Shown: positions 27,667 through 38,320, counted from the stretch's first letter. The stretch: 64,000 nucleotides of DNA from Pseudomonas sp. GV085 (GCF_003050925.1 NZ_QAOV01000003.1:1-64000), one strand, 5' to 3'. A program made the numbers and translations. The notes: generated by a model not told the origin, from the sequence alone.

Positions 27667-27799
27667 GGCGATGATTCCTTTGAGTGAAGGTGTTTGTCTG
27701 GGGTGAAGCCAATTTCACATGTTTACTCAGGGCGATAAATGCACGAGAGTTGCCTTGACTGTTCAATAATCACCAACAATCGAGTGCCTGGAGTGAGCT

Positions 27800-28690
27800 G
27801 TGGACCAAGTCAAAGCGATGAAGGTTTTTGTGCGGATCTACGAGCGCAGCAGCTTCACGCAGGCGGCCGATGACCTGAACCTGCCACGCGCGACACTGAC
27901 CCACACCTTGAATCAATTCGAGGCCTGGCTGGGTACGCGTTTGCTGGAACGCAGCACGCGTAAAGTGCGCCCGACGCTGGATGGCGAGGCGTACTACCTG
28001 CGTTGCGTGCAACTGCTGGCAGAGCTGGAAGAAGCGGAATTGGCGTTTCGTGGTGTGGCACCGAAGGGGCGGCTGCGGGTGGACTTGCACGGGACATTGG
28101 CCAAGCACTTCGTGATCCCGGCTTTGCCGCAATTCATGGCGCGTTATCCCGACATCGAGCTGTCCATCAGCGAGGCTGACCGCCAGGTCGACCTGATCAG
28201 CGAAGGTATCGATTGCGTGTTGCGGGCGGGAACATTGGGCGACTCCACGCTGATCGGCAAACGTGTCGCCAACCTGCGTCAGATCACCTGCGCCAGCCCC
28301 GCCTATCTGCGCAAATACGGCGAACCGAAAAGCCTCGCCGACCTGAGCCGGCACCGTGCGGTGAACTACGTTTCGCGTACCACCGCCAAGTTGTTCCCGT
28401 TCGAATTCATGGTGGACGGCGAACTCAGGGAAGTGACCATCGATGGCGCCGTTTCGGTGTTCGGCGCCGAAGTCTACGCCGCCTCGGCGATTGCCGGACT
28501 GGGCTTGATCCAGTGCCCGCATTACCGGATGGAAACGCAGATCGCCCAAGGGCTGGTGCAGGAAATCCTCACCGAGACACCGCCGCCGTCAATGCCGGTA
28601 TCGGTGCTTTATCCACACAATCGACACATGTCGCCACGGGTTCGGGTATTTGTGGATTGGTTGGGAGAGGTGTTTACGGGGGCCACGTGA
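27800..28690 (+). CDS. LysR-family transcriptional regulator
   Basis: The 296-residue protein has the LysR winged HTH at residues 5-62 (VRIYERSSFTQAADDLNLPR, then LLERSTRKVRPTLDGEAYY) and a C-terminal effector domain in which YPDIELSISEADRQVDL and EGIDCVLRAG are recognisable. The start is GTG at 27800 with GGAGTGAG upstream. It is divergent from the SDR gene, the usual arrangement of LysR regulators and their targets; the ligand is unknown. Confidence 0.87.
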   Translation: MDQVKAMKVFVRIYERSSFTQAADDLNLPRATLTHTLNQFEAWLGTRLLERSTRKVRPTLDGEAYYLRCVQLLAELEEAELAFRGVAPKGRLRVDLHGTLAKHFVIPALPQFMARYPDIELSISEADRQVDLISEGIDCVLRAGTLGDSTLIGKRVANLRQITCASPAYLRKYGEPKSLADLSRHRAVNYVSRTTAKLFPFEFMVDGELREVTIDGAVSVFGAEVYAASAIAGLGLIQCPHYRMETQIAQGLVQEILTETPPPSMPVSVLYPHNRHMSPRVRVFVDWLGEVFTGAT

Positions 28691-28713
28691 AGGTGAAAAG
28701 TGCACGCGGTCAA

Positions 28714-28741
28714 TGTAGGAGCTGCCGAAGGCTGCGATCTT
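28714..28741. repeat. Single REP arm
   Basis: One copy of TGTAGGAGCTGCCGAAGGCT continuing GCGATCTT, without a facing partner. Confidence 0.8.
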
Positions 28742-28774
28742 GGCGATGGTTCTGACGGCGAAGATGAAAATATG

Positions 28775-28786
28775 TGAAACGTTTCA
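28775..28786. promoter_or_regulatory. LacI/Cra-type palindrome TGAAACGTTTCA
   Basis: This perfect 12-bp palindrome lies 102 bp before the aldo-keto reductase gene. It equals the core bound by Cra/FruR-type LacI-family regulators and resembles PtxS sites. No LacI-family gene is in the window, so the regulator is unknown. Confidence 0.5.
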
Positions 28787-28888
28787 GCCATTAGTCGAAT
28801 CCGGGGTTTTCTGGCGTTTGTCCGGGCGTATGCTGGGCGACTTGCGAAGCAGTCGATACCAGATTCAAGACCGATAAGAGAGGATTCG

Positions 28889-29926
28889 ATGACTTACACC
28901 GCTGCCGAAAACCGCTACGACTCCATCCCTTACCGCCGCGTGGGCCGCAGCGGGCTGGTGCTGCCGGCGCTGTCGTTGGGCCTGTGGCACAACTTCGGCG
29001 ACAGCACGCCGATCGATACCCAGCGCACGTTGTTGCGCACGGCGTTCGACCTGGGCATCAACCATTTCGACCTGGCCAACAACTATGGCCCGCCGTACGG
29101 CAGCGCCGAGATCAACTTCGGCCGTTTACTGCGCGAAGATTTCAAGCAGTACCGCGACGAATTGATCATTTCCAGCAAGGCCGGCTGGGACATGTGGCCC
29201 GGCCCTTACGGTCAGGGCGGTGGTTCACGCAAGTACGTGCTGGCCAGCCTCGACCAGAGCCTGCAACGCCTGGGCGTGGACTACGTCGACATCTTTTACT
29301 CCCACCGTTTCGATCAGGATACACCGCTGGAAGAAACCGCCAGCGCACTCGCGACAGCGGTGCAACAGGGCAAGGCGTTGTACATCGGCATCTCTTCGTA
29401 CTCTGGGGTGAAGACTCGCGAAATGGCGGCGTTGCTCAAAGAGTGGAAAGTGCCGCTGCTGATCCACCAGCCGGCCTACAACCTGCTCAATCGCTGGGTG
29501 GAAAAAGACCTGCTCGACACTACTGACGAACTCGGTACCGGTGTGATTGCCTTCACGCCGCTGGCCCAGGGTTTGTTGACCGATAAATACCTCAACGGCG
29601 TGCCGGCGGATGCGCGGGTCAACCGTCCGGGCGGTGGTTCATTGCAGGCATCGCATTTGTCCGAGGCCAACATTGCCCAGGTGCGAGCACTCAACGAAAT
29701 CGCCAAACGTCGTGGCCAGAGCCTGGCGCAGCTGGCGCTGGCCTGGACGTTGCGCGATCCGCGGGTGACTTCGGCATTGATTGGTGCGAGCCGGCCGGAG
29801 CAGATCGTCGAGAACGTCGGGGCGTTGAAGAACCTGAGCTTCAGTGCAGAGGAACTGGCGGAGATTGACCGGTTTGCCCGGGAGGGTGAGGTCAATCTTT
29901 GGGAGAAGCCTTCGACGGCGGAGTAA
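28889..29926 (+). CDS. Aldo-keto reductase, YghZ/MgrA (L-glyceraldehyde 3-phosphate reductase) type
   Basis: The 345-residue TIM-barrel oxidoreductase uses NADPH. It opens with RRVGRSGLVLPALSLGLWHN and FDLGINHFDLANNYGPPYGS, with the catalytic Asp and Tyr in FDLANNYG. DYVDIFYSHRFD carries the active-site His region, and ALIGASRPEQIVENVGAL is the cofactor-binding C-terminus. The LWHNFGD motif and length match the YghZ subgroup acting on L-glyceraldehyde 3-phosphate or methylglyoxal. AGAGGA precedes the ATG. The sugar-type palindrome upstream fits a role in carbonyl/sugar-phosphate detoxification. Confidence 0.82.
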   Translation: MTYTAAENRYDSIPYRRVGRSGLVLPALSLGLWHNFGDSTPIDTQRTLLRTAFDLGINHFDLANNYGPPYGSAEINFGRLLREDFKQYRDELIISSKAGWDMWPGPYGQGGGSRKYVLASLDQSLQRLGVDYVDIFYSHRFDQDTPLEETASALATAVQQGKALYIGISSYSGVKTREMAALLKEWKVPLLIHQPAYNLLNRWVEKDLLDTTDELGTGVIAFTPLAQGLLTDKYLNGVPADARVNRPGGGSLQASHLSEANIAQVRALNEIAKRRGQSLAQLALAWTLRDPRVTSALIGASRPEQIVENVGALKNLSFSAEELAEIDRFAREGEVNLWEKPSTAE

Positions 29927-29945
29927 CCCTGAAAAGCAAAAGATC

Positions 29946-30782
29946 TTAAAATGGCACATCCCCCAACACCGTCGCCCGCTGCATCACCCGCCGCGCCGGC
30001 CGGTAATCATCCACCGCGTAATGCTGAGTCACGCGGTTATCCCAGAACGCAATGTCATCCTGCTGCCAGCGCCAGCGAATGGTGAATTCCGGTCGCGTTG
30101 AATGGGCGAACAGGAACTTCAGAATCGCCTCGCTCTCGGTTTCCGACAGCTCGTTGATCTTCGAAGTGAAACCTTCGTTGACGAACAGCGAGCGGCGCCC
30201 ACTCACCGGGTGCGTGCGGATCACCGGGTGCGACAGCGGCGGATTCTTGCGTCGTGCTTCTTCCCACTGGGCCAGCGCCTCGGGCGTGTTGCCATAGCGC
30301 TCCAACGGGAACGAACGGGTGAAGTCATGAGTGGCGGTCAGGCCTTCGAGCAAGGTTTTCAGCGGCGCCGACAGGGCTTCATACGCGGCAATCCCGCTGG
30401 CCCACAACGTGTCGCCGCCAAACTCCGGCAACAGCTTGGCACTGAGTACCGCGCCCATGGCCGGCGTCGGCAGGAAGGTCACGTCGGTGTGCCAGATCGC
30501 GTTATCGCGCACGTCGGTGACGGCGGTGTCGAGGATCAGCACCTGCGGCTGTTCCGGCACGTTGGGGTAGATCGGGTGAATGTGCAGGTCGCCGAAATTC
30601 GCGGCGAATCGCGCCTGCTGCTGTGGCGTGATTGGCTGGTCGCGGAAGAACAGGACTTGATGATTGAGCAGCGCCTGCTCAATGGCATCGCGCTGCTCCA
30701 GATTCAGCGGCTGGCTGATGTCGACGCCGCTGATTTGCGCACCGAGGGCAGGGCTTAAGGGGACGATGGTCAGGTGGCTCAT
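29946..30782 (-). CDS. tauD: Taurine dioxygenase
   Basis: The 278-residue Fe(II)/2-oxoglutarate dioxygenase releases sulfite from taurine. The iron ligands are in WHTDVTF (His98, Asp100) and [11 protein letters not shown] (His254), and the 2-oxoglutarate-binding arginine lies in [10 protein letters not shown] use the ATG at 30782, giving the family start [20 protein letters not shown]; a start at 30809 adds nine residues. It follows tauC on the same strand but is separated from it by 136 bp holding a REPIN. It ends 19 bp from the convergent aldo-keto reductase gene. Confidence 0.92.
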   Translation of the reverse strand: MSHLTIVPLSPALGAQISGVDISQPLNLEQRDAIEQALLNHQVLFFRDQPITPQQQARFAANFGDLHIHPIYPNVPEQPQVLILDTAVTDVRDNAIWHTDVTFLPTPAMGAVLSAKLLPEFGGDTLWASGIAAYEALSAPLKTLLEGLTATHDFTRSFPLERYGNTPEALAQWEEARRKNPPLSHPVIRTHPVSGRRSLFVNEGFTSKINELSETESEAILKFLFAHSTRPEFTIRWRWQQDDIAFWDNRVTQHYAVDDYRPARRVMQRATVLGDVPF

Positions 30783-30815
30783 GGTGGTTCTCTTCAATCC
30801 GGAGTCCATGCTTTT

Positions 30816-30905
30816 TGTAGGAGTGAGCCTGCTCGCGATTGCAGTGTGTCAGGCAATATGTCTTTGACTGATGTACCGCTATCGCGAGCAGGCTCGCTCC
30901 TACAG
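30816..30905. repeat. REPIN between tauC and tauD
   Basis: TGTAGGAGTGAGCCTGCTCG and ATCGCGAGCAGGCTCGCTCC face each other inside the tau gene series. Confidence 0.92.
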
Positions 30906-30918
30906 GGTTGTTCAATAT

Positions 30919-31752
30919 TCAGTGGGCCTGGCCATGCCACGGCACCAGTTTGCGTTGCAGGGCACGCAGGCCCAATTCCATGGCGAAGGCGATCAGCGCG
31001 ATCACCAGAATCCCCAGCACCACCACATCGGTGACCAAAAACTGCGCAGCCGATTGCACCATGAAGCCCAGACCGCTGGTGGCGGCGATCAATTCCGCGG
31101 CGACCAGCGTCGACCAACCCACTCCGAGGCCAATGCGCACACCGGTCAGGATATCCGGCAAGGCACTGGGCAAAATGACGTGGCGAATCAACTGCGCGCG
31201 GGTCGCCCCCAGCGACTGCGCGGCACGCAATTTGGCCGGGTCGACCGTGCGCACGCCGGTGGCGGTGGCGATGGCAATCGGGGCGAAGATCGCCAGGTAG
31301 ATCAGCAGCACTTTCGACAATTCGCCGATGCCGCACCAGATCACGATCAGTGGCAGATAAGCCAGCGGCGGAATCGGCCGGTAGAACTCGATCAGCGGGT
31401 CGAGCACACCACGGGCGATACGGTTGGCGCCGATGGCGACTCCCACCGGCACGGCGGTGAGAATCGCAAAGCCGAGGCCCAGGCCGATGCGGCCCAGACT
31501 CGCGCCGAGGTGCTGCCACAGTGTTGAATCCATGTAGCCCGAAGTCGCCAGCTGCCAGCCTTTTTGCAACACGGCGGAGGGCGGTGGCAGGAACAGCGGT
31601 TCGATCAAGCCGGTCGCCGTCACGGCCCACCAAACAGCAACGAGAGTGACCAGCGTCAGCACACTGATCCAGCGCGTGCTCAAATTGCGGCGCACCGGCG
31701 TCAAGGTAGAAGCCGATTTAACCGCCGCGACGGGAATTTCGTAGCTGCTCAT
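30919..31752 (-). CDS. tauC: Taurine ABC transporter permease
   Basis: The 277-residue SsuC/TauC-type permease has about six TM segments and the coupling-loop motif [20 protein letters not shown], preceded by [17 protein letters not shown]. An N-terminal basic extension of about 25 residues precedes TM1. It overlaps the tauB stop by 4 bp (ATGA), so tauB and tauC are translationally coupled. Confidence 0.9.
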   Translation of the reverse strand: MSSYEIPVAAVKSASTLTPVRRNLSTRWISVLTLVTLVAVWWAVTATGLIEPLFLPPPSAVLQKGWQLATSGYMDSTLWQHLGASLGRIGLGLGFAILTAVPVGVAIGANRIARGVLDPLIEFYRPIPPLAYLPLIVIWCGIGELSKVLLIYLAIFAPIAIATATGVRTVDPAKLRAAQSLGATRAQLIRHVILPSALPDILTGVRIGLGVGWSTLVAAELIAATSGLGFMVQSAAQFLVTDVVVLGILVIALIAFAMELGLRALQRKLVPWHGQAH

Positions 31753-32543
31753 GCGCGCTCCTGCCGCTGGGCGGCACTGCGTTGGGAGAACACTTTGGCG
31801 AGTACGTGTTCGCGGGTTTCGATAAAACGCGGGTCGGACTTGATCGAGCGGGCCGACTCACCGGCGGCATAACGCTGACCGAAATCGAGGCTCAGGCGCT
31901 CGACGATTTGCCCTGGGTTGGGTGCCAGCAGAATCAGGTCGGTGGCGAGGAACACGGCTTCTTCGATGTCGTGGGTAATCAGGAACACCGGTTTGGCGGT
32001 GCGTTGCCAGACTTGCAGCAACAGCTCCTGCATCTGCTCGCGGGTGAAGGCGTCGAGGGCGCCGAAAGGTTCGTCCATCAGCAATACGCGCGGGTCGGCG
32101 GCGAGTGCGCGGGCCAGGCCGACACGTTGCTTCTGGCCACCGGAAAGCTGCCAGATGCGGCGCTGTTCAAAACCGGAAAGGTCGACCAGGGCGAGCATTT
32201 CCCGGGCGCGGGCTTCGCGTTTGTCCCGAGCGACGCCGGCCAGTTCCAAGCCGAAGCCAACGTTGGCCAACACATCCTGCCACGGCAGCAACGCGTCGTC
32301 CTGGAACACCACGCCGCGCTCGGCACTCGGGCCTTTGACGGGCACGCCGTCGAGGGTGATGCGCCCGGCGCTGGGCTCGACGAAACCGGCAATCAGGTTC
32401 AACAGCGAAGTCTTGCCACTGCCGGACGGGCCAAGGGCGACCAGCAATTGCCGGGGTCCCAGGCTCAGGGAAATATCCGCCAACACCGGTTCCGGGGTGC
32501 CGGGGTACTGTGCGCTGATGCGCTCCAGCTGTAGCAAGGCCAT
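31749..32543 (-). CDS. tauB: Taurine ABC transporter ATP-binding protein
   Basis: The 264-residue ATPase has Walker [17 protein letters not shown], the Q-loop region [18 protein letters not shown], signature [15 protein letters not shown], and Walker [17 protein letters not shown], with THDIEEAV as the H-loop. The FQDDALLPW segment is typical of nitrate/sulfonate/taurine ATPases. It lies between tauA and tauC in the classic tauABC order. Confidence 0.92.
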   Translation of the reverse strand: MALLQLERISAQYPGTPEPVLADISLSLGPRQLLVALGPSGSGKTSLLNLIAGFVEPSAGRITLDGVPVKGPSAERGVVFQDDALLPWQDVLANVGFGLELAGVARDKREARAREMLALVDLSGFEQRRIWQLSGGQKQRVGLARALAADPRVLLMDEPFGALDAFTREQMQELLLQVWQRTAKPVFLITHDIEEAVFLATDLILLAPNPGQIVERLSLDFGQRYAAGESARSIKSDPRFIETREHVLAKVFSQRSAAQRQERA

Positions 32544-32558
32544 CGCATTGACTCCCGA

Positions 32559-33536
32559 TCAGTTGGTGATGAACTTGGCGCTGACGTAGGGCGCGTAGTC
32601 CGGCAGCACCGCCTCGACCTTGCCTTGTTCCTTGAGGAACGCCGCGGTGTCGGTGATGGCTTTGGTAGTCGGTGCGCCGAGGGTGATGACCTGGTCAGCC
32701 GCCAGCGGGTAGACGTTGCCTTGCAGCAGCAACGGAATGTCGCTGGCCTTGGCGCCGGAGAGCTTCACCAATTTGTCGACGTTGCCCTGGTTGGCGAGCC
32801 AGGCTTGCGGGTCTTTGCGGTAATCGGCGTAGGCGTCCAGGGTCACTTTGGCGAACGCGGTGACGATTTCCGGGTGCTTCTCGGCGAAATCCTTGCGCAC
32901 GATCCAGGCATCGAAGGTCGGTGCGCCGAACTTGGCCAGCTCGCCGGAGGTGATCAGTACCTTGCCGTTTTCCTTGGCGACACCGAGGGCTGGGTCCCAC
33001 ACGTAAGTGGCGTCGATGTCACCACGTTTCCAGGCGGCGATGATCGCGGGTGGGGCGAGGTTGAGAACGGTGACTTTCGACGGGTCGATGTTCCAGTGCT
33101 TCAGCGCAGCGAGCAGGCTGTAGTGGCCGGTGGACACAAATGGCACGGCGATTTTCTTGCCGATCAGGTCTTGCGGGGTCTTGATCCCCGAACCGTCGCG
33201 GGCGACCAAGGCTTCGGCGGCGCCGATCTGGGTGGCGATGAGGAAGGTTTCTACGGGGACTTTGCGAGTGATGGCGGCGGTCAGAGGGCTGGAGCCGAGG
33301 TAGCCGATCTGCACGTCGCCGGAGGCGATGGCAGCGATGATATCGGCCCCGTTGTCGAATTTGCGCCAGCTGATATCGGCCTTGGTGGCTTTTTCGTAGG
33401 TGCCGTCGGCCTGGGCGACTTTCGCCGGGTCAACGGTGGTCTGGTAGGCGACGGTGAAGTCGGCCGCCTGGGCAAAAAAACTTGCGGTAGCCAAGGAAAC
33501 GGCCGCCAGCAAGCGAAGAGGGGAAGTCAGTTTCAT
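32559..33536 (-). CDS. tauA: Taurine-binding periplasmic protein
   Basis: The 325-residue binding protein has a signal peptide ending near FFAQAAD (about residue 25) followed by VAYQTTVDPAKVAQADG. Typical TauA segments are ASGDVQIGYLGSSPLTAAIT, VPFVSTGHYSLLAALKHWNI and GDIDATYVWDPALG. It is the first gene of the tau operon. AAGGAG lies eight bases before the ATG, and an AT-rich inverted repeat lies about 60 bp upstream. Confidence 0.92.
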   Translation of the reverse strand: MKLTSPLRLLAAVSLATASFFAQAADFTVAYQTTVDPAKVAQADGTYEKATKADISWRKFDNGADIIAAIASGDVQIGYLGSSPLTAAITRKVPVETFLIATQIGAAEALVARDGSGIKTPQDLIGKKIAVPFVSTGHYSLLAALKHWNIDPSKVTVLNLAPPAIIAAWKRGDIDATYVWDPALGVAKENGKVLITSGELAKFGAPTFDAWIVRKDFAEKHPEIVTAFAKVTLDAYADYRKDPQAWLANQGNVDKLVKLSGAKASDIPLLLQGNVYPLAADQVITLGAPTTKAITDTAAFLKEQGKVEAVLPDYAPYVSAKFITN

Positions 33537-33596
33537 CAGAAAGCTCCTTGTCAGGCGACCGAATGTCGGCGTGAGAAAGAGACTAAATGATCTAAG

Positions 33597-33625
33597 AATT
33601 CGAAAATAAATAACTTTTTCGAATT
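33597..33625. promoter_or_regulatory. Inverted repeat upstream of tauA
   Basis: AATTCGAAAA (33597-33606) and its exact inverse TTTTCGAATT (33616-33625) flank a 9-bp AT spacer. It is positioned as an operator for the tau operon; which regulator (CysB-type or TauR-like) is not shown. Confidence 0.5.
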
Positions 33626-33667
33626 AGCTTATGAAGTGAGGAATTGAGGAGCGACCGCTACGCGGTC

Positions 33668-33760
33668 ATCGCGAGCAGGCTCGCTCCTACAGGGTTCTAT
33701 GGTGATTTCACAATTGTGACCACACCGAGGGTCCTCTGTAGGAGCGAGCCTGCTCGCGAT
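33668..33760. repeat. REPIN (GAGCAGGCTCGCTCCTAC type)
   Basis: ATCGCGAGCAGGCTCGCTCC and its inverse flank a 43-bp centre between the tauA promoter and the gshA stop. Confidence 0.93.
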
Positions 33761-33783
33761 AAGGTCCGCAGGACCTTCGAAGG

Positions 33784-35367
33784 TTAGTTGCTGATCGCCA
33801 GAATGCTCGCCTGGTACGCCCCGACAAACACATCGAAATCACCGACTTCGTTCTGCTCCAGCTCAGCCTGCTGAGCCAGCGACGAACGCGCTCGCTCTTC
33901 AAATTTCGCCTGTTCCTCAGCCGGCAACGGCTCGCTGCGGAAGAACTCGGCATGGGCCTGGCTCTGGCGCAGGGAGAACTGGGCGAAGCTTTCATTGTGT
34001 TCGGCCATCGCCGCCAATACCTGGGCCGACGGCGTCAGGGACGGGTCCAGGACCTTGGCCATCTGGGCGTCCAGCGCCTTGCTGTGGGCATCGCCGCCAT
34101 GGCTCTGGTCGAGCATCGCCGCCAGCGGAGCAATTTTCTCCAGCAACTCGCCGGCCCACTCCTTGAGGTCAACCGGCTGGCCATCCCGCTGCAGTTGCAG
34201 GCCCGGACGACGACCTTCCTTGACCACGCTGAGGAAGTTCGAGGTCGCGTTGCCGCAACTGGTGTTGGTCAGCAACGGGCTGTCATTGAGCGCGCAGTAC
34301 AGCAGGAACGCATCGAGGAAACGCGACTCGGTGAGGTCGATGCCCATCGGCAGGAACGGGTTGATGTCCAGGCAGCGCACTTCAATGTACTGGATACCCC
34401 GGGCCATCAGTGCCTGGATCGGGCGTTCACCGGTGTAGGTCACGCGTTTCGGGCGGATGTTGGAGTAGTACTCGTTTTCGATCTGCAGGATGTTGGTGTT
34501 GAGCTGTACCCACTCGCCATCCTGGTGGGTGCCGACTTCGACATAGGGTGCATACGGCGTGGCCACCGCTTTGCGCAGGCTGTCGGTGTAGCTGTTCAGA
34601 TCGTTGTAGCACGGCGTCAGGCCGGCCTGGGCGCTGCTCTGATAACCCAGGTCGCTCATGCGCAGGCTGGTGGCGTAAGGCAAGTACAAAGTCTGCGGGT
34701 CCAGTTGCTCCAGCTGATGCGAACGACCGCGCAGGAAGCCGGCGTCCAGTGCTGGCGATGCCCCGAACAGGTACATCAGCAGCCAGCTGTAGCGGCGGAA
34801 GTTGCGGATCAGGGCGATGTAGGACGATGACTGAAAGTCGCGGTCAGTGCCGACAAAACCCTCGGCCTGCCTGAGCAGCGGCCAGAGTTTTTCCGGCAGG
34901 GAAAAGTTGTAGTGGATGCCGGCAATGCACTGCATGGTCTTGCCATAACGCAGGGCCAGGCCCTTGCGGTACACATACTTGAGCTGCCCGATATTGGACG
35001 TGCCGTACCAGGCGATCGGGATGTCTTCCTCGGCCGGCAACGGGCACGGCATCGATGGGCTCCACAGGTACTCGTTGCCGAGCTTGCTGTAGGCAAAGCG
35101 GTGAATGCTGTCCAGGCTCGCCAACGTGTCCGCCGGGTCGGGCAGGGCCGGAGTGATGAACTCCAGCAGCGACTCGGAGTAGTCGGTGGTGATCTGTTCA
35201 TTGGTCAGCGCGGAACCCAGGCTTTCCGGGTGCGGCGTTTGCGCCAGGCGACCTTCGTCGGTCACGCGCAGGCATTCACGTTCGATGCCGTGAAGGCACT
35301 GTTCGAGCAGAGAGAGGTTAGCGCGCTCGCCGAGCAGAGCCAGGCGGCGGTTGAGAAGTTCGCTCAA
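33784..35367 (-). CDS. gshA: Glutamate-cysteine ligase
   Basis: This is the first enzyme of glutathione synthesis, of the gammaproteobacterial GshA type. Characteristic segments are [58 protein letters not shown] [20 protein letters not shown], and [20 protein letters not shown] choose the TTG at 35367, giving 527 residues and the family start [16 protein letters not shown], because AAGGAA lies seven bases upstream. A GTG at 35382 would add five residues. The use of a non-ATG start may keep expression moderate. Confidence 0.92.
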   Translation of the reverse strand: MSELLNRRLALLGERANLSLLEQCLHGIERECLRVTDEGRLAQTPHPESLGSALTNEQITTDYSESLLEFITPALPDPADTLASLDSIHRFAYSKLGNEYLWSPSMPCPLPAEEDIPIAWYGTSNIGQLKYVYRKGLALRYGKTMQCIAGIHYNFSLPEKLWPLLRQAEGFVGTDRDFQSSSYIALIRNFRRYSWLLMYLFGASPALDAGFLRGRSHQLEQLDPQTLYLPYATSLRMSDLGYQSSAQAGLTPCYNDLNSYTDSLRKAVATPYAPYVEVGTHQDGEWVQLNTNILQIENEYYSNIRPKRVTYTGERPIQALMARGIQYIEVRCLDINPFLPMGIDLTESRFLDAFLLYCALNDSPLLTNTSCGNATSNFLSVVKEGRRPGLQLQRDGQPVDLKEWAGELLEKIAPLAAMLDQSHGGDAHSKALDAQMAKVLDPSLTPSAQVLAAMAEHNESFAQFSLRQSQAHAEFFRSEPLPAEEQAKFEERARSSLAQQAELEQNEVGDFDVFVGAYQASILAISN

Positions 35368-35458
35368 GTTGGATTCCTTCACGCGTCAGTCGCCCCAATA
35401 TGGGGGTGGGCAAGACGGTCTACAAGGGTGAAGTTAAAACTGGCGTTTTCGCCTTGTT

Positions 35459-35574
35459 TTGTAGGGGCAGCCGGTCGACGCTCGATTGCTCGCGATGGAG
35501 GTTAACGATGACGAGGGGTGCCTGAGTGAAAACGGCGCCCTGACGTTCATCGCGAGCAAGCTCGCTCCGACAGG
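35459..35574. repeat. Degenerate REPIN
   Basis: The right arm ATCGCGAGCAAGCTCGCTCC is intact (35549-35574), though its edge reads GACAGG. The left arm (35459-35497) begins TGTAGGGGCAGCC and has decayed from the consensus. The rest of the gshA upstream region shows nothing else. Confidence 0.7.
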
Positions 35575-35612
35575 TCATTGCGCCGAAATTAACTCAAATC
35601 GATGACATCCAT

Positions 35613-35996
35613 CTACAGGACAGCGAACGTGCCTTGTGCTTTTGCGACCAGCTTGTCGCCCTGCATCACATCGGCCTCGACTACCAATGTGCGACGACCC
35701 GGGTGGATCACCCGCGCCGTGCACATCACCTCACCGTCGGCGACGGCGCGGATGTAGTTGATTTTGCACTCGATGGTCGCGCTCTGCTGGTCAAAGCCGT
35801 GGGTGCTGGAACAGGCCAGCCCCATGGCAATGTCCACCAGGCTGAACAAGGCCCCGCCGTGCAGCTTGCCGCCGCGATTGCGCAGTTCGGGTTCCAGCGC
35901 CAGGGCGACTTGCGCCACCCCGGTTTCCAGGCTGTGCAAACGACAGCCCAGCAGCTTGAAAAACGCGCTTTCGGTCAGCCCGGCGGGAATGTCCAT
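35613..35996 (-). CDS. PaaI-type hotdog thioesterase
   Basis: The 127-residue single hotdog domain has the diagnostic GGKLHGGALFSLVDIAMGLA around the central helix, and YIRAVADGEVMCTARVIHPG in the following strands. This group hydrolyses acyl- or phenylacetyl-CoA-type thioesters as cytosolic housekeeping enzymes; the substrate is not predictable. The ATG overlaps the tex stop by one base (TGATG), so the genes are cotranscribed, a linkage for which I see no functional reason. Confidence 0.82.
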   Translation of the reverse strand: MDIPAGLTESAFFKLLGCRLHSLETGVAQVALALEPELRNRGGKLHGGALFSLVDIAMGLACSSTHGFDQQSATIECKINYIRAVADGEVMCTARVIHPGRRTLVVEADVMQGDKLVAKAQGTFAVL

Positions 35997-38320
35997 CAGC
36001 GTTTCTTCAACTGCTTGGCATTGGCGAACAGCGAAGCCATGGCGTTGTTGCCCGGTGCTGCCGCCGTGGTTTCCTTGCGCGGTGCGGTGTTCTGGGACTG
36101 GCGTGGCGCCGATCCCGGACGCGCGCCGCGAGCGCCGTCGATTTTCTCGCCCGGGGTGTCGCTCATGCGCATCGACAGGCCCACGCGTTTGCGCGGGATG
36201 TCGACTTCCATGACCTTCACTTTCACCACGTCACCGGCCTTCACCGCTTCGCGCGGATCCTTGATGAATTTCTCCGAAAGTGCGGAGATATGCACCAAAC
36301 CGTCCTGATGCACGCCGATATCGACGAAAGCACCGAAGTTGGTCACGTTGGTCACCACGCCTTCGAGGATCATGCCCAGTTGCAGGTCCTTGAGGTCTTC
36401 GACGCCTTCCTGGAACTCGGCGGTCTTGAACTCGGGGCGCGGGTCGCGGCCTGGCTTATCCAGTTCCTGAAGGATGTCGGTGACAGTTGGCAAACCGAAG
36501 GTTTCGTCGGTGAATTTTTTCGGGTCCAGGCGCTTGAGGAAACCACTGTCGCCAATCAGCGAACGAATATCGCGATCAGTCTCGGCGGCGATACGCTGCA
36601 CGAGCGGATAGGCTTCCGGGTGCACTGCGGAGGCGTCCAGGGGATTGTCGCCATTCATCACGCGCAGGAATCCGGCGGCCTGTTCGAAGGTTTTTTCACC
36701 CAGGCGGGCGACTTTCTTCAGCGCAGCGCGGGTTTTGAACGCGCCGTGCTCGTCGCGGTGGCTGACGATGTTCTGCGCCAGGGTCGCGTTGAGGCCGGAG
36801 ATCCGTGCCAGCAGCGCCACGGAAGCGGTGTTCACGTCCACGCCGACGGCGTTCACGCAGTCCTCGACCACCGCGTCCAGGCCACGGGCCAGTTTCAGCT
36901 GCGACACGTCGTGCTGGTACTGGCCGACGCCGATGGATTTCGGATCGATCTTCACCAGCTCGGCCAGCGGGTCTTGCAGGCGACGGGCAATCGACACGGC
37001 GCCACGGATCGACACGTCGAGGTCAGGGAATTCCTTGGAAGCCAGTTCCGACGCCGAGTAAACCGATGCACCGGCCTCGGAAACCATGACCTTGGTCATT
37101 TTCATGGCCGGGTATTTCTTGATCAGTTCAGCGGCCAGCTTGTCGGTTTCGCGGCTGGCGGTGCCGTTGCCGATGGCGATCAGGTCCACCGAGTGCTTGG
37201 CGCACAAGGCGGCGAGCACGGCGAGGGTCTGGTCCCACTTGTTGTGCGGCACGTGCGGGTAAACCGTGGCGTGATCCAGCAGCTTGCCGGTGGCGTCGAC
37301 CACGGCGACCTTGCAACCGGTGCGCAGGCCCGGGTCGAGGCCCAGGGTGGCGCGCGGGCCGGCCGGGGCCGACAGCAGCAGGTCGTGCAGGTTATGGGCA
37401 AAGACGTTGATCGCTTCGGTTTCCGCGCCATCGCGCAGCTCACCCAGCAGGTCGGTTTCCAGATGGGTGTAGAGCTTGACCTTCCAGGTCCAGCGCACCA
37501 CTTCGCCCAGCCATTTGTCGGCGGCGCGGTTCTGGTTCTGGATGCCGAATTGCTGGCCGATCATGCCTTCACATGGATGCATGGTGCCCGGCAGTTCGTC
37601 GCCGACTTTCAGCGCGGAGCTGAGGATGCCTTCGTTGCGGCCACGGAAAATCGCCAGCGCGCGGTGCGACGGCATGCTTTTGAGCGGTTCGTCGTGTTCG
37701 AAGTAATCGCGGAACTTGGCGCCTTCCTCTTCCTTGCCGGCAATCACGCGGGCACTGAGGGTGGCTTCCTGCTTGAGGTAATTGCGCAGCTTTTCCAGCA
37801 GGCTGGCATCTTCGGCGAAGCGCTCCATCAGGATGTACTTGGCGCCTTCAAGGGCTGCCTTCACATCGGCCACGCCTTTTTCCGCGTCGATGAAGCGTGC
37901 GGCTTCGGTTTCCGGGCTCAGGGACGGATCGTTGAACAGGCCGTCGGCCAAGTCGCCGAGGCCGGCTTCCAGGGCGATCTGGCCCTTGGTGCGACGCTTT
38001 TGCTTGTACGGCAGGTACAAGTCTTCGAGGCGGGTCTTGGTGTCGGCGAGCTTGATGTCGCGTTCAAGTGCAGGGGTCAGCTTGCCCTGTTCCTGGATGC
38101 TGGCGAGGATGCTGATACGCCGTTCGTCGAGTTCTCGCAGGTAGCGCAGGCGCTCTTCCAGATGACGCAATTGCGTATCGTCGAGGCTGCCGGTCACTTC
38201 TTTCCGGTAACGGGCGATGAAGGGAACGGTAGAGCCTTCATCGAGTAGCGCGACGGCCGCTTCGACCTGTTGTGGGCGTACACCGAGTTCCTCGGCGATG
38301 CGGCTGTTGATGCTGTCCAT
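35996..38320 (-). CDS. tex: Tex family transcription accessory protein
   Basis: The 774-residue protein has the full Tex layout: an N-terminal helical region with [19 protein letters not shown], the YqgF/RNase H-like domain near [20 protein letters not shown], HhH motifs near [20 protein letters not shown], and a C-terminal S1 RNA-binding domain starting [21 protein letters not shown] low-complexity tail follows. Tex is an essential or highly conserved nucleic-acid-binding factor in transcription. I use the ATG at 38320, preceded by CAGGTGG; an in-frame TTG at 38335 adds five residues. Confidence 0.93.
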   Translation of the reverse strand: MDSINSRIAEELGVRPQQVEAAVALLDEGSTVPFIARYRKEVTGSLDDTQLRHLEERLRYLRELDERRISILASIQEQGKLTPALERDIKLADTKTRLEDLYLPYKQKRRTKGQIALEAGLGDLADGLFNDPSLSPETEAARFIDAEKGVADVKAALEGAKYILMERFAEDASLLEKLRNYLKQEATLSARVIAGKEEEGAKFRDYFEHDEPLKSMPSHRALAIFRGRNEGILSSALKVGDELPGTMHPCEGMIGQQFGIQNQNRAADKWLGEVVRWTWKVKLYTHLETDLLGELRDGAETEAINVFAHNLHDLLLSAPAGPRATLGLDPGLRTGCKVAVVDATGKLLDHATVYPHVPHNKWDQTLAVLAALCAKHSVDLIAIGNGTASRETDKLAAELIKKYPAMKMTKVMVSEAGASVYSASELASKEFPDLDVSIRGAVSIARRLQDPLAELVKIDPKSIGVGQYQHDVSQLKLARGLDAVVEDCVNAVGVDVNTASVALLARISGLNATLAQNIVSHRDEHGAFKTRAALKKVARLGEKTFEQAAGFLRVMNGDNPLDASAVHPEAYPLVQRIAAETDRDIRSLIGDSGFLKRLDPKKFTDETFGLPTVTDILQELDKPGRDPRPEFKTAEFQEGVEDLKDLQLGMILEGVVTNVTNFGAFVDIGVHQDGLVHISALSEKFIKDPREAVKAGDVVKVKVMEVDIPRKRVGLSMRMSDTPGEKIDGARGARPGSAPRQSQNTAPRKETTAAAPGNNAMASLFANAKQLKKR

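Noticed and set aside
36290..38248. Long open frame opposite tex (652 codons)
   Set aside because: It is the antisense shadow of a high-GC gene; tex is fully supported by domains on the other strand.
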